64,000 bases of DNA from an uncultured Paracoccaceae bacterium (GCA_937927675.1 CALBSG010000005.1:1-64000); one strand, 5' to 3'; positions 26,611-35,346 are shown, counted from the stretch's first letter. Numbers and translations are program-made. The notes: generated from the letters alone by a model not told the origin.

Positions 26611-26907
26611 TTAACCACACATCAGCCGCAGGATGCGGCCGGTCACATCAACCTCGGCGTTCAGGCGCGCGGGGATCACCTCATGTGTAATCTCTTGCCC
26701 CGGCCAAAGCACGCGCAGCGGGCCGATCAGGCGGAAATCGGCCAGTTGGGCCATCGGCGCGCCTCGCAGATCCGGCAGCGCCGCCAATCCGCAACGGTCG
26801 GGCTGGGGCGGCAACATGTCGTCCACCGGGCCCATGCGCATTTGCCCCGCCAACGGGAAACATCCCGCCAGCACGCCGATCACCAGACCGAGTGCGATCA
26901 GCCGCAT
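26611..26907 (-). CDS. I78-type peptidase-inhibitor-like lipoprotein, 98 aa
   Basis: This begins with a clear lipoprotein signal (VIGVLAGC, Cys16). The mature part carries the same framework as its neighbour: CGLAALPDLRGAPMAQL, RVLWPGQEITHEV, PARLNAEVDVTGRILRLMCG. The VTMDYR segment of the neighbour is replaced by ITHEVIPA, so the protease-binding loop differs strongly. It is the first gene of the pair and is divergent from the formaldehyde dehydrogenase gene; the 200 bp between should hold both promoters, but none is obvious. Confidence 0.78.
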   Translation of the reverse strand: MRLIALGLVIGVLAGCFPLAGQMRMGPVDDMLPPQPDRCGLAALPDLRGAPMAQLADFRLIGPLRVLWPGQEITHEVIPARLNAEVDVTGRILRLMCG

Positions 26908-27107
26908 GACAGCCGATCAGCCCGCCACACAGCATCGACATCGAGATCATCGACCCACATCAATTGCGGTTTACACGTGCGAGCCGAAAGGCCTTGAAAC
27001 CGGCCGAAAATCGGGAGAATTGCCTTCATCAAATGTCGTTTCCTGCGTTGCAATTTCAACCGTTCTGGCACAGCCTGCGCGCGTTGATAAGGGGGAGGAA
27101 TTCCATA

Positions 27108-28244
27108 ATGCGCACCCGTGCCGCCGTTGCCGTTGCTGCTGGCCAGCCTTTGCAGATCATGGAGGTCAATCTTGATGACCCCAAGGAAGGCGAGGTTCTG
27201 ATTGAGATTAAGGCCACCGGAATTTGCCACACCGACGAATTCACCCTGTCGGGTGCCGACCCTGAAGGGATTTTCCCCTCGATCCTTGGCCATGAAGGTG
27301 CGGGCGTCGTGGTGAAATGCGGCCCCGGCGTGAAATCGCTGAAGCCGGGCGATCATGTGATCCCGCTTTACACCCCGGAATGCCGCGAATGCCCGTCCTG
27401 CCTGTCGCGCAAGACGAACCTCTGCACCGCGATCCGCGCCACCCAAGGCCAAGGCCTCATGCCCGATGGCACCACGCGCTTTTCGATGCTGGATGGCACC
27501 CCGATCTATCACTACATGGGTTGCTCGACCTTTGCTCAGCACACCGTCATGCCGGAAATCGCGCTGGCCAAGGTGCGGGAAGACGCGCCCTTCGACAAGA
27601 TCTGCTATATCGGCTGTGGCGTCACCACCGGCATCGGTGCGGTTCTGAACACCGCCAAGGTCGAGCATGACGCAACCGCCGTGGTCTTCGGTCTGGGCGG
27701 CATTGGTCTGAACGTCATTCAGGGCCTGAAAATGGCCGGGGCGCGGATGATCATCGGCGTTGATCTGAACGACGACAAGGAAGAATGGGGCCGCAAGTTC
27801 GGCATGACCCACTTCATCAACCCGAAGAAACTGGCCGAAGGCACGAGCGTGGTGCAGGCGATAGTTGACCTGACCAAGACGCCTTTCGACAAGATCGGCG
27901 GCGCGGATTATTCGTTTGACTGCACCGGCAACGTCAAGGTGATGCGCGACGCGCTGGAATGCACGCACCGTGGCTGGGGCCAGTCGATCATCATCGGTGT
28001 GGCACCCGCAGGGGCCACCATCGAAACACGGCCCTTCCAGCTGGTCACAGGCCGGGTTTGGAAAGGCACCGCATTCGGCGGCGCGCGTGGTCGGACGGAT
28101 GTGCCGACGATCGTCGATTGGTACATGGACGGCAAAATCGAGATCGACTCGATGATCACCCACATCCTGCCGCTGGAACGTATCAACGAAGGCTTCGATC
28201 TGATGCACGCCGGCAAGTCAATCCGCGCGGTCGTGGTCTACTGA
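27108..28244 (+). CDS. S-(hydroxymethyl)glutathione dehydrogenase / class III alcohol dehydrogenase
   Basis: This oxidises the spontaneous formaldehyde-glutathione adduct to S-formylglutathione with NAD+. The start is fixed by the strong GGGGGAGG 10 bp upstream (MRTRAAVAVAAGQPL, 378 aa). Catalytic zinc ligands are Cys40 (GICHTDEF) and His62-Glu63 (GHEGAG); structural zinc is bound by Cys92, Cys95, Cys98 and Cys106 (ECRECPSCLSRKTNLC). The Rossmann motif is FGLGGIGLNVIQG. No S-formylglutathione hydrolase gene is next to it here. It ends at a strong bidirectional terminator. Confidence 0.95.
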   Translation: MRTRAAVAVAAGQPLQIMEVNLDDPKEGEVLIEIKATGICHTDEFTLSGADPEGIFPSILGHEGAGVVVKCGPGVKSLKPGDHVIPLYTPECRECPSCLSRKTNLCTAIRATQGQGLMPDGTTRFSMLDGTPIYHYMGCSTFAQHTVMPEIALAKVREDAPFDKICYIGCGVTTGIGAVLNTAKVEHDATAVVFGLGGIGLNVIQGLKMAGARMIIGVDLNDDKEEWGRKFGMTHFINPKKLAEGTSVVQAIVDLTKTPFDKIGGADYSFDCTGNVKVMRDALECTHRGWGQSIIIGVAPAGATIETRPFQLVTGRVWKGTAFGGARGRTDVPTIVDWYMDGKIEIDSMITHILPLERINEGFDLMHAGKSIRAVVVY

Positions 28245-28260
28245 GACCTCAGAACGAACA

Positions 28261-28300
28261 AACAAAAAGGCCTGTGGGAAACCCCGCAGGCCTTTTTGTT
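28261..28300. terminator. Bidirectional terminator between the formaldehyde dehydrogenase gene and rlmN
   Basis: An 18-bp stem (AACAAAAAGGCCTGTGGG / CCCGCAGGCCTTTTTGTT, one G-U pair) with loop AAAC. The T/A runs in each arm serve both strands. Confidence 0.9.
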
Positions 28301-29485
28301 TTAACCGGCCTTCGTCTCGGCCTCGATCTGCGCCTTTGACTTGCGCGACCGTTCGGTGGCCGATTTCAACTGGCCGCAAGCCGCCATGATATCCTCGCCG
28401 CGCGGGGTGCGGATGGGGGTGGCATAACCGGCCTTATAGATGATGTCGGCAAAGGCGTGGATGCGGTTGCCGGACGACCGTTTATAGGGCGCCCCGGGCC
28501 ATTCGTTGAACGGGATCAGGTTCACCTTGGCCGGGATGCCTTCCAGCAGCTTCACCAGACGGTGCGCGTCTTCCTTGGTGTCATTCACGCCGTCCAGCAT
28601 GACATATTCAAAGGTGATCCGTTCCGAATTTGACAGGTTCGGATAGTCTTTCAGTGCCGCCAGCAGGGTTTCGATGTTCCACCGCTTGTTGATCGGCACC
28701 AGAACGTCGCGCACCTCATCGGTGGTCGCGTGGAAGCTGACAGCCAGCAGGCAGCCAATCTCCGTCGCGGTGCGGGCGATTTCTGGCACAACGCCGCTGG
28801 TCGACAGCGTGATGCGGCGACGGCCAAGGGCGATGCCCTCATTGTCCATCACCACCTTCATCGCGTCACGGACGTTTTCAAAATTATAAAGCGGTTCGCC
28901 CATGCCCATCAGGACGATGTTCGACACCAGCCGCACTTCTTCTTTCGGCGCGCCCGGCACCGGCCATTCGTTCAGGTCATCACGGGCCAGCATCACCTGC
29001 CCGACAATTTCCGCTGCGGTCAGGTTACGCACCAGTTTCTGCGTGCCGGTGTGGCAGAAGGAACAGGTCAGCGTGCAGCCGACTTGGGACGAGATGCACA
29101 GCGTGCCACGGTCAGTTTCGGGGATATAGACCACCTCCACCTCATGCCCGCCGGCGATGCGGACCAGATATTTCCGCGTGCCATCTTCGGAAATCAGGCG
29201 GGTGACAACCTCAGGCACCTCCAGCACAAAGTTATCGGCCAGCAGCGCGCGATAATCCTTGGCAAGGTTGGTCATGCGGTCAAACTCGCGCACGCCCCAA
29301 TGGTAGACCCATTGCCAAACCTGCCCCACCCGCATCTTGGCCTGCTTTTCCGGCGTGCCAGCCGCGATCAGCGCCGCGCGCATCTGGTCGCGGGTCATGC
29401 CCACCAGATTGGCTTTGCCGCCCTCGGGCAGCTTGCGCGGCAGGGTCATAACATCTTGGGTGATCGGGGTGGTGGCGTCGGTCAT
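28301..29485 (-). CDS. rlmN: 23S rRNA (A2503-C2) methyltransferase RlmN
   Basis: RlmN methylates A2503 of 23S rRNA and A37 of some tRNAs by radical SAM chemistry. The 394-aa protein has the SAM cluster motif Cys137-x3-Cys141-x2-Cys144 (CTLTCSFC), the methyl-carrying Cys near the C-terminus (AACGQL) and the usual flanks GTLCISSQVG and SNIVLMGMGEPLYN. The resistance-associated paralogue Cfr is unlikely, given these RlmN-like flanks. It stands alone between two terminators. Confidence 0.96.
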   Translation of the reverse strand: MTDATTPITQDVMTLPRKLPEGGKANLVGMTRDQMRAALIAAGTPEKQAKMRVGQVWQWVYHWGVREFDRMTNLAKDYRALLADNFVLEVPEVVTRLISEDGTRKYLVRIAGGHEVEVVYIPETDRGTLCISSQVGCTLTCSFCHTGTQKLVRNLTAAEIVGQVMLARDDLNEWPVPGAPKEEVRLVSNIVLMGMGEPLYNFENVRDAMKVVMDNEGIALGRRRITLSTSGVVPEIARTATEIGCLLAVSFHATTDEVRDVLVPINKRWNIETLLAALKDYPNLSNSERITFEYVMLDGVNDTKEDAHRLVKLLEGIPAKVNLIPFNEWPGAPYKRSSGNRIHAFADIIYKAGYATPIRTPRGEDIMAACGQLKSATERSRKSKAQIEAETKAG

Positions 29486-29531
29486 GGCAGAATCCGGGTT
29501 GGGCAGCTTTGGGCATATAGGGCATCTGGCC

Positions 29532-29568
29532 CAAAAACAAAAGCGCCCCGACCTTGCGGCGGGGCGCC
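29532..29568 (-). terminator. Terminator of the IalB-family gene
   Basis: On the minus strand a GCGCCCC / GGGGCGC stem with a 10-11 nt loop is followed by TTTTGTTTTT, about 20 bp past the stop. Confidence 0.85.
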
Positions 29569-29588
29569 TGATGGAAATGCCAGAAAAA

Positions 29589-30107
29589 TTAGCCGCAGCG
29601 CTTGGCGGCGTCTTCCATCGCAGCGGTGAACCCGCGCAAGGAGAACGTGTCTTTGGTCTGGGTGCCTTTGCCTGATTTCGCGGTCAGCACAGCCGTGGTG
29701 CCTTTTTTCAAGGCCGACAAGATCGCCGCATCGTCATCCTTGGTGCCCGGCCAAGCCCATTCGCCATCGGTGATCAGGTCATAGGTCGTGCCATCGACAT
29801 CCAGCTTGACGGTAGAACCGCCCGCAAACGGATAGCCGCCCGCAAAGGAAATCTCGCCCGAGGCACTGGGACGGAAGGTGACAAACAACAAAATGTCGCC
29901 GCGTCGCACCTGAACCGGGTTGCCGTCCTTGGTGTTGACGGTTTCCTTGGGGCTGGACACGCCCCAGCACTCTTTCGGGCTTTCTTCGACAAAGACGCTC
30001 CAATCGGTCATCGTCGCCACAACGTTGCTCGACTCTTGCGCCTGAAGCGCGGTCGCGCCCAATGCAAGGGTCATCCCCAGAAGGGTGCGGGTCATCCAGC
30101 TTGCCAT
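29589..30107 (-). CDS. Invasion-associated locus B (IalB) family exported protein
   Basis: The open frame extends far upstream, but that part is out of character; the ATG at MASWMTRTLLGMTLALGATALQAQ gives a normal signal peptide and a 172-aa product. The IalB core is visible as NVVATMTDWSVFVEESPKECWGVSSP and VRRGDILLFVTFRPSA, ending AAMEDAAKRCG with a paired Cys. IalB proteins are periplasmic; the name comes from Bartonella invasion, but in free-living Rhodobacteraceae the role is unknown. It is divergent from the asparaginase gene. Confidence 0.88.
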   Translation of the reverse strand: MASWMTRTLLGMTLALGATALQAQESSNVVATMTDWSVFVEESPKECWGVSSPKETVNTKDGNPVQVRRGDILLFVTFRPSASGEISFAGGYPFAGGSTVKLDVDGTTYDLITDGEWAWPGTKDDDAAILSALKKGTTAVLTAKSGKGTQTKDTFSLRGFTAAMEDAAKRCG

Positions 30108-30277
30108 GTCAACAGCCTCCAAGCTGCGGTTGCCTCTGCCCTGCCAAGCCCGCTTTATGATGCGGTTTTTCCTGTGGCGTAGGGCCATTTCACTCGATAT
30201 CCCATTCATTACCGAAAATGACCAATCCGCGAAAGCCCCTTGGGCATAAAATCGCGCATCCGTGACGGGAGAAGACG

Positions 30278-31270
30278 ATGGCTGAAGCGGCTGAGATGGT
30301 AGAACTGTGGCGTGGCGGGCTTTTGGAAAGCACACATCGCGGCCATGCAGTTTTATGCGATGAAACCGGGCAGATTGTTGAGGCTTGGGGCGATCCGGGC
30401 CGCGTGGTCTTCCCGCGCTCATCCTGCAAGATGTTGCAGGCGCTGCCCTTGGTCGAAAGCGGGGCCGCCGATGCTTTTGGCCTGACCGAGGCGCATCTGG
30501 CCTTGTCCTGCGCCAGCCATCAGGGGGCCGCGCTGCATGTGAACATGGCGCGCGACTGGTTGGCGGGACTGGGCCTTGGCGAGCCTGATCTACGCTGCGG
30601 ATCGCACGAGCCCTATGACCGGGCCGAACGCGACCGGCTGATCTGCGACCACGAAGGGCCGTGCCAACTGCACAACAACTGCTCGGGCAAACATTCGGGG
30701 TTTTTGACGACGACAAAGCACCTGAAAGCCGGTCCGGAATATGTGGAACTGGACCATCCCTTGCAAAAGGCAATCCGCGCCGCGACCGAGGAGGTGACGG
30801 GTGAAACCGCGGCCGGATACGGCATCGACGGCTGTTCCGCACCGAATTTCGCGATGTCCATCGCCGGTCTTGCACGCGGGATGGCGAAATTTGCGGCAAC
30901 CGACGGCAGCGGCACGCGCGGCCGGGCCATGCAACGTTTGACGCGGGCCATGGCGACCTACCCAGAACTGGTCGCAGGCGAGGGCCGTGCCTGCACAGAG
31001 TTGATGCGGGCGATGGGCGGTCGGGTGTCGATCAAGACGGGGGCCGAGGCGGTGTTTGTGGCCATCATCCCGGAAAAGAAACTGGGATTGGCGCTGAAGA
31101 TCGAAGACGGCAATTCGCGTGCCTCTGAGGCGGCTTTGGTCGGAATTCTGACCCGCCTTGGCGTGCTGGATATCGCGCATCCGATGGCGCAAAAACGGCT
31201 TCCAGCACCGCAAACCAATTGCCGAGGCCTGACCGTCGGCGAGTTGCGGCTGTCAGAAGGGTTCCTTTAA
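30278..31270 (+). CDS. Asparaginase, type III (Rhizobium etli-type)
   Basis: This hydrolyses asparagine to aspartate and ammonia. The 330-aa protein matches the thermolabile Rhizobium-type family, unrelated to E. coli AnsA/B: it has FPRSSCKMLQALPLVE with the nucleophilic Ser, LSCASHQG, CGSHEPYDRAERDRL, NNCSGKHSGFL, and GIDGCSAPNFAMSI. Cys and Lys residues of the zinc-assisted site are intact. No signal peptide, so it is cytosolic. A GGAGAAG ribosome site lies upstream of the ATG. Confidence 0.92.
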   Translation: MAEAAEMVELWRGGLLESTHRGHAVLCDETGQIVEAWGDPGRVVFPRSSCKMLQALPLVESGAADAFGLTEAHLALSCASHQGAALHVNMARDWLAGLGLGEPDLRCGSHEPYDRAERDRLICDHEGPCQLHNNCSGKHSGFLTTTKHLKAGPEYVELDHPLQKAIRAATEEVTGETAAGYGIDGCSAPNFAMSIAGLARGMAKFAATDGSGTRGRAMQRLTRAMATYPELVAGEGRACTELMRAMGGRVSIKTGAEAVFVAIIPEKKLGLALKIEDGNSRASEAALVGILTRLGVLDIAHPMAQKRLPAPQTNCRGLTVGELRLSEGFL

Positions 31271-31294
31271 CCCGCCCCACGACGGGCTTGATTC

Positions 31295-31654
31295 ATGACA
31301 TATCTGCGATACAGTTTTGTCATGAACGCGCCGGTGCCCTTTCCGCATGCCCCTGCCGAGGTCGTCAGTTTTGGCCGCGTCGAGTTGGGGTTGATCCTGT
31401 CGCTTTACGGCCGGATGGTCGCGGCAGGCGAATGGCGCGACTATGCGATGAGCTTTCAGCCCGAGGTCGCCACGTTCTCAATCTTTCGCCGCACCGCTGA
31501 AGTGCCGCTTTACAGGATTGAAAAGCGCCCCAAACTGCGGATGCGACAAGGGATCTATGCGGTTTTGGGCGGCGAAGGGCAGGTTTTGCGGCGCGGCCAA
31601 GATCTGGCCGCTGCGCTGCGTGTGCTGGAAAAACCTTTGCGGCCGATCGACTAA
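31295..31654 (+). CDS. DUF2794 family protein
   Basis: A 119-aa protein with the DUF2794 signature: FGRVELGLILSLYGRMVAAGEWRDYAMSF and YRIEKRPKLRMRQGIYAVLG. An alternative ATG nine codons downstream (MNAPVPFPHAP) could be the true start. DUF2794 is an alphaproteobacterial family of unknown function, small and soluble. Its stop codon lies within the 5' edge of a palindromic repeat element. Confidence 0.85.
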   Translation: MTYLRYSFVMNAPVPFPHAPAEVVSFGRVELGLILSLYGRMVAAGEWRDYAMSFQPEVATFSIFRRTAEVPLYRIEKRPKLRMRQGIYAVLGGEGQVLRRGQDLAAALRVLEKPLRPID

Positions 31655-31747
31655 AGCGTGTCAGATTTGAATGGAATCGAAAAGCGCTGCCTCTCGCATG
31701 CGCTTTTCGATAAGATATGATCCAAGTAAAATCTGACCCGCTAAAGC
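31651..31747. repeat. Palindromic repeat element A (MITE/REP-like), flanked by CTAAAGC direct repeats
   Basis: Outer arms GTCAGATTT (31660-31668) and AAATCTGAC (31729-31737), inner arms ATCGAAAAGCGC (31676-31687) and GCGCTTTTCGAT (31700-31711). The whole is flanked by CTAAAGC on both sides (31651-31657, 31741-31747). The two flanking copies also supply the stop codons of the converging genes. A related copy lies at 34042-34109. Confidence 0.7.
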
Positions 31748-32562
31748 AAACGGCGGCGATGCGTAACCGGGCGGCCTTCTTGCGCTATGATCCGGTCGAT
31801 GCAGGCCTGCACCGGCTCATACGCGACCGACATGGTGTGACCGTTGGCATGGATCAACCGCGCCGCATCAACGATCAGCGCGACATGGCCCTTCCAAAAG
31901 ATCAGATCCCCGCGTTGCAAGGGCGCATCTGCGGGAACCTCTTGGCCAGCACCTTCTTGCAGATCGCTGTCACCTGGAATGGCGATCCCGCAAGCCCAAT
32001 AGGACAGTTGCGCCAGGCCCGAACAATCAATCCCACCGCGCGAATTGCCACCCCACAGATAGGGCGTGCCAAGAAGGCTTTCCGCCACGCTGACCGCATC
32101 GGTCCGCCAATCGCCCAATGGCCGCAGATGCGGGGCCGGGATAAAGCCTTGGGTGGTTTCCAACCATTTTCCGTGATCGGCGGTAATCGCCACCTGCGCC
32201 CCCAATGGCAGGGCGCAAACCTCGGGCGCCTGCACACGGGGTTCGGGATAAAGATGCGTGCCGGGTGTTGCGACCCAATGGGTCGGCGTCGGGCCGCGCG
32301 ACAGGGCCGCATCGGGCAGCCAACCGCAATAGCCGTCTTTGCCCGCAAAACCAAAAGCGTGACCTTCGTTGCGGTCAATCACGGTAAAGGCCTCGCCCAA
32401 CAAAAGTTGCCGCTCCCGTGCGCCATTCGGGGCGCGCAGCAGATCTACCACGGGCTGCGCTACATGCATTGGCGTGCCATCGGTAAAGACAGGAACCTCG
32501 ATCCGGCCCTTCATCGAAGAATGGGCGATGCGCGGCGTGGCAGGGGTCAGGCGGCGATCCAT
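31741..32562 (-). CDS. NlpC/P60 (C40) family cell-wall peptidase
   Basis: The 273-aa protein has N-terminal SH3b-like domains (~25-150; EVPVFTDGTPMHV, GYCGWLPDAAL) and a C-terminal NlpC/P60 domain. Catalytic Cys180 lies in GIDCSGLAQLSYW and His226 in KGHVALIVD; the third polar residue is probably in LIHANGH. Such enzymes cut gamma-D-Glu-DAP bonds in peptidoglycan peptides. No signal peptide is present, so it may act on recycled muropeptides in the cytoplasm; the directly adjoining aminopeptidase supports a peptide-recycling role. Its ATG immediately follows the aminopeptidase TAA. Confidence 0.9.
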   Translation of the reverse strand: MDRRLTPATPRIAHSSMKGRIEVPVFTDGTPMHVAQPVVDLLRAPNGARERQLLLGEAFTVIDRNEGHAFGFAGKDGYCGWLPDAALSRGPTPTHWVATPGTHLYPEPRVQAPEVCALPLGAQVAITADHGKWLETTQGFIPAPHLRPLGDWRTDAVSVAESLLGTPYLWGGNSRGGIDCSGLAQLSYWACGIAIPGDSDLQEGAGQEVPADAPLQRGDLIFWKGHVALIVDAARLIHANGHTMSVAYEPVQACIDRIIAQEGRPVTHRRRLL

Positions 32563-33972
32563 TTACAGCCCCAAAATGGCAGGAAGTGCGTGCAAAACCG
32601 CGCGCGCGCCTTGGCCTGCACCGCCCTTGGGCCGGGCAGGCAGGTCGGCAGGTGTGTGGCCGTAAATATCAAAGTGCATATAGCGCGGCCCTTCAACAAA
32701 GCGACGCAGGAACAGCGCGGCAGTGACAGAGCCAGCAAAGCCCCAACCCGGCGCGTTATCAAGATCGGCGATGCCCGGCTCAATGATATGTTCATAAGGC
32801 GTCCAGAAGGGCAGCCGCCAGACCGGATCAAAGCCCTGCTTCGCACCATTTTCCAAGGCCAAAGCCATCGGGTCGTCATCGCAGTAATAGGGCGCAAGAT
32901 CGGGGCCAACGGCGATACGGGCCGCCCCTGTCAGCGTGGCCATAGAGATCACCGCATCGGTGGGCGTCTCGCAGGCATAGGCCAGCGCATCCCCCAGTAC
33001 CAAGCGGCCTTCGGCGTCGGTGTCGTTCACCTCAACCGTCAGGCCCTTGCGGCTGGTCAGGATATCCTTTGGTCGTTGGGCGTCGCCTGCGATCACGTTT
33101 TCGACCGCTGGCACCAGAACCCGCAGGCGCAAGGGCAGGCCCAACCGCATGATCATATGGGCAAGCCCCATGACGGTCGCAGCCCCGCCCATATCTTTCT
33201 TCATCAAAAGCATGCCCGAGGACGGCTTGATGTTCAGCCCACCAGTATCAAAGCACACGCCCTTGCCGACCAGCGTCAGATGCGGGCCGGTGCTGCCCCA
33301 GTTCATCTCCAACAGGCGCGGCGCGCGGGTCGAGGCGCGGCCAACCGCATGGATCATCTGGAAGTTTTGCTCCAATAGGTCATCCCCCCGAATGACCTTG
33401 GCCTTCGCACCAAAACTGTCGGCCAGCGTCAGGAAGGCGGCCTCCAATTCTGCAGGCCCCATATCCAACGCCGGAGTGTTGATAAGGTCGCGGGTCAGAA
33501 ATTCGCCCTCCACCATGGCAAGCAGCCGGAGGGCGTCAATGCCCTCGGGGGCTTTCAGCACGGCAGGCGTGGCGGGTGGTTTTCCGGGGCGATAGCGGTC
33601 GAAACGATAGGCTTGCAGCAAAAAGGCGAGCGCCGCTTCGGTCTTGTCTGCCGCGCTGAGATCACCCTCAAGGTGCCAAGCACCGTCGGGCAGTCCTGCC
33701 GCCGCGCGGGCCAGATGAAAGCGCCCCCGCGCGCGGGCCTTGGCGCTGCCCAAGCCCGCAACGGCGGCCAGCACTGTCCCATCCGCGCCGGGGATCAGAC
33801 GCAGATCACCCGGTCCGGCCTCGAACCCCGTCGCCTTCAGCCATGCCGTCATGGCAGAGGGTTCCCCCGCAAGAAAGGCGTCCAGCCCATCAGGCGTGAC
33901 AACATGCAAAGGGCGCGAGGGGGCATCGGGGGCGGCAAAGGCGGGCGTGGGCATGGCATCCTGCGGCATCAT
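32563..33972 (-). CDS. M17 leucyl aminopeptidase family protein
   Basis: Two adjacent ATGs give MMPQDAMPTPAFAAPDAPS (469 aa); the longer frame to 34026 has no support. The M17 catalytic domain shows GKGVCFDTGGLNIKPS, MKKDMGGAATVMGLAHMI and the metal-binding NDTDAEGRLVLGDALAYA; the N-terminal regulatory domain is divergent from PepA. The enzyme removes N-terminal residues from peptides in the cytoplasm. It is immediately followed (0 bp) by the NlpC/P60 gene, a conserved-looking pair, and the pair is bracketed by two related repeats. Confidence 0.9.
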   Translation of the reverse strand: MMPQDAMPTPAFAAPDAPSRPLHVVTPDGLDAFLAGEPSAMTAWLKATGFEAGPGDLRLIPGADGTVLAAVAGLGSAKARARGRFHLARAAAGLPDGAWHLEGDLSAADKTEAALAFLLQAYRFDRYRPGKPPATPAVLKAPEGIDALRLLAMVEGEFLTRDLINTPALDMGPAELEAAFLTLADSFGAKAKVIRGDDLLEQNFQMIHAVGRASTRAPRLLEMNWGSTGPHLTLVGKGVCFDTGGLNIKPSSGMLLMKKDMGGAATVMGLAHMIMRLGLPLRLRVLVPAVENVIAGDAQRPKDILTSRKGLTVEVNDTDAEGRLVLGDALAYACETPTDAVISMATLTGAARIAVGPDLAPYYCDDDPMALALENGAKQGFDPVWRLPFWTPYEHIIEPGIADLDNAPGWGFAGSVTAALFLRRFVEGPRYMHFDIYGHTPADLPARPKGGAGQGARAVLHALPAILGL

Positions 33973-34041
33973 GGAATTGATACGGCCAAGCCTAACCCAT
34001 CCCGCGCGACCCGCAAGGGCGCGCAATGCACCCGAACGCCA

Positions 34042-34109
34042 GTCAGGTTTGAGCTGACCCGAAAAGCGCGGCCTTTCGCACAGGCTCGAACGCGCTTTTT
34101 GATGCGGTC
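34042..34109. repeat. Palindromic repeat element B, degenerate relative of element A
   Basis: It starts GTCAGGTTTGAGCTGAC and continues CGAAAAGCGCGGCCTTTCGCA. Element A at 31660 has GTCAGATTTGAATGGAAT then CGAAAAGCGCTGCCTCTCGCA, so about 80% of ~50 aligned bases agree, in the same orientation. An inner palindrome AAAAGCGCG / CGCGCTTTT is kept with a longer loop. Confidence 0.6.
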
Positions 34110-34133
34110 TCTTTCAGAAACCCCCGACAGGCC

Positions 34134-34523
34134 CTAGCTGAAAGTCTGGTCCAAAAGCGCCTTGTCCGGCGCGAGAGAGCGCTCCGCGACCCGCACCAGC
34201 CGCGCCCACACGGCAGAAAAGGCCGTTACATCGCTACGCTCAAGGCAAGTGCGCACATCGCCTGCGACCAGCCCCAGACTGACCATGCCAAGATTTTCCG
34301 ACATGCGCTGCAAGCGGCGCAATTGACGCGACAAATCCTGCATTTCGCGTTCGCGCACCTGTGCGGCCAGCCCGGCCATGGTCAGCGCAAGTTCGCCCAG
34401 CGCCCGTGTGACTACCTGTTCCGCAGACGAGGTTCCCAAATTCCGATAAATCGTGGCAATCGGTTCGGAATCTTGCCGAACCCGTTCCTTGACCCGCAAG
34501 GCCACCAAATTTTCACCCAACAT
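34134..34523 (-). CDS. Hypothetical helical protein, 129 aa
   Basis: A soluble, almost entirely alpha-helical protein (AALGELALTMAGLAAQ-type heptads; EREMQDLSRQLRRLQRMSENLGM), starting MLGENLVALRVKERVRQDSEPIA. No enzymatic motif or signal peptide. The helical pattern suggests a coiled-coil or four-helix fold. It is divergent from the carbonic anhydrase gene with a 160-bp shared upstream region. Family not recognised. Confidence 0.7.
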   Translation of the reverse strand: MLGENLVALRVKERVRQDSEPIATIYRNLGTSSAEQVVTRALGELALTMAGLAAQVREREMQDLSRQLRRLQRMSENLGMVSLGLVAGDVRTCLERSDVTAFSAVWARLVRVAERSLAPDKALLDQTFS

Positions 34524-34683
34524 GACACACCCTTTCTTCTACACCCAAGACCGATCATCGCGGATCGTGCTGAAGAAAAGGTTCACCCCAACGCAGAAAA
34601 GCGAGGATGCGGCGCATAAACCCCCTCGCATTTTCTGCGAATGCAGCCTAACTCGTGACCAGCATCACAGAAGGAAGCCGACG

Positions 34684-35334
34684 ATGACCGTCACCGCCCG
34701 CCCCCTTCCCGCCTATCTGGTCAGCCGCTTCAATGGATGGCGCGCCACCAGCTATCAGGACAACAAGGCCTGGTATCGCCGTCTGGCCGAAAGCGGCCAG
34801 CACCCCCGCGCCATGGTGATTTCCTGCTGCGACAGCCGCGTGCATGTCACCTCGATCTTTGGGGCCGATGAGGGCGAATTCTTCATCCACCGCAACATCG
34901 CCAATCTGGTGCCGCCCTATAACCCGGACGGCGAACGCCATGGCACCTCGGCCGCGGTGGAATATGCAGTCACCTCGCTGGGCGTGGCGCATATCATCGT
35001 GCTGGGCCATTCGGGCTGCGGCGGGGTCAAAGGTTGCCATGACATGTGCGCTGGCCATTCGCCGGAGCTGGAAGAAAAGACCAGCTTCGTCGGCCGTTGG
35101 CTGGACATTCTGAAGCCCGGCTATCAACGGGTGTCTGCGCTACCGCAAGCCGACATCCTACGCGCGCTTGAAAAACAGGCCGTGCTGGTATCGCTGGAAA
35201 ATCTGATGACCTTCCCCTTTGTCCGCGATGCGGTGGCCGATGACCGGCTGACGCTGCATGGGCTGTGGAACAACATTGGCGCGGGCGAGCTGGAGCAATA
35301 TGATCCGGCCCGCGACGACTTCTCCCCGATCTGA
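34684..35334 (+). CDS. Beta-class carbonic anhydrase
   Basis: Carbonic anhydrase interconverts CO2 and bicarbonate. Start at MTVTARPLPAYLVSRF (216 aa). Zinc ligands of the beta class are all present: Cys48 in the CxDxR motif (CCDSR), His109 and Cys112 in GHSGCGG. No transport signal; cytosolic. It is followed 12 bp later by a cupin gene, and the two are probably co-transcribed. Bicarbonate feeds acetyl-CoA carboxylase and anaplerosis in heterotrophic Rhodobacteraceae. Confidence 0.95.
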   Translation: MTVTARPLPAYLVSRFNGWRATSYQDNKAWYRRLAESGQHPRAMVISCCDSRVHVTSIFGADEGEFFIHRNIANLVPPYNPDGERHGTSAAVEYAVTSLGVAHIIVLGHSGCGGVKGCHDMCAGHSPELEEKTSFVGRWLDILKPGYQRVSALPQADILRALEKQAVLVSLENLMTFPFVRDAVADDRLTLHGLWNNIGAGELEQYDPARDDFSPI

Positions 35335-35346
35335 CAGGAGCCTGCG

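Noticed and set aside
26964..27107. N-terminal extension of the class III alcohol dehydrogenase
   Set aside because: The strong ribosome site at 27091-27098 and the family's normal N-terminus mark 27108 as the start.
30108..30899. N-terminal extension of the IalB-family protein
   Set aside because: It runs antisense through the asparaginase gene, and the signal peptide begins at 30107.
31717..33378. 553-aa plus-strand ORF across the NlpC and aminopeptidase genes
   Set aside because: Antisense to two genes with complete catalytic motifs; its start lies in the palindromic repeat. Shadow frame.
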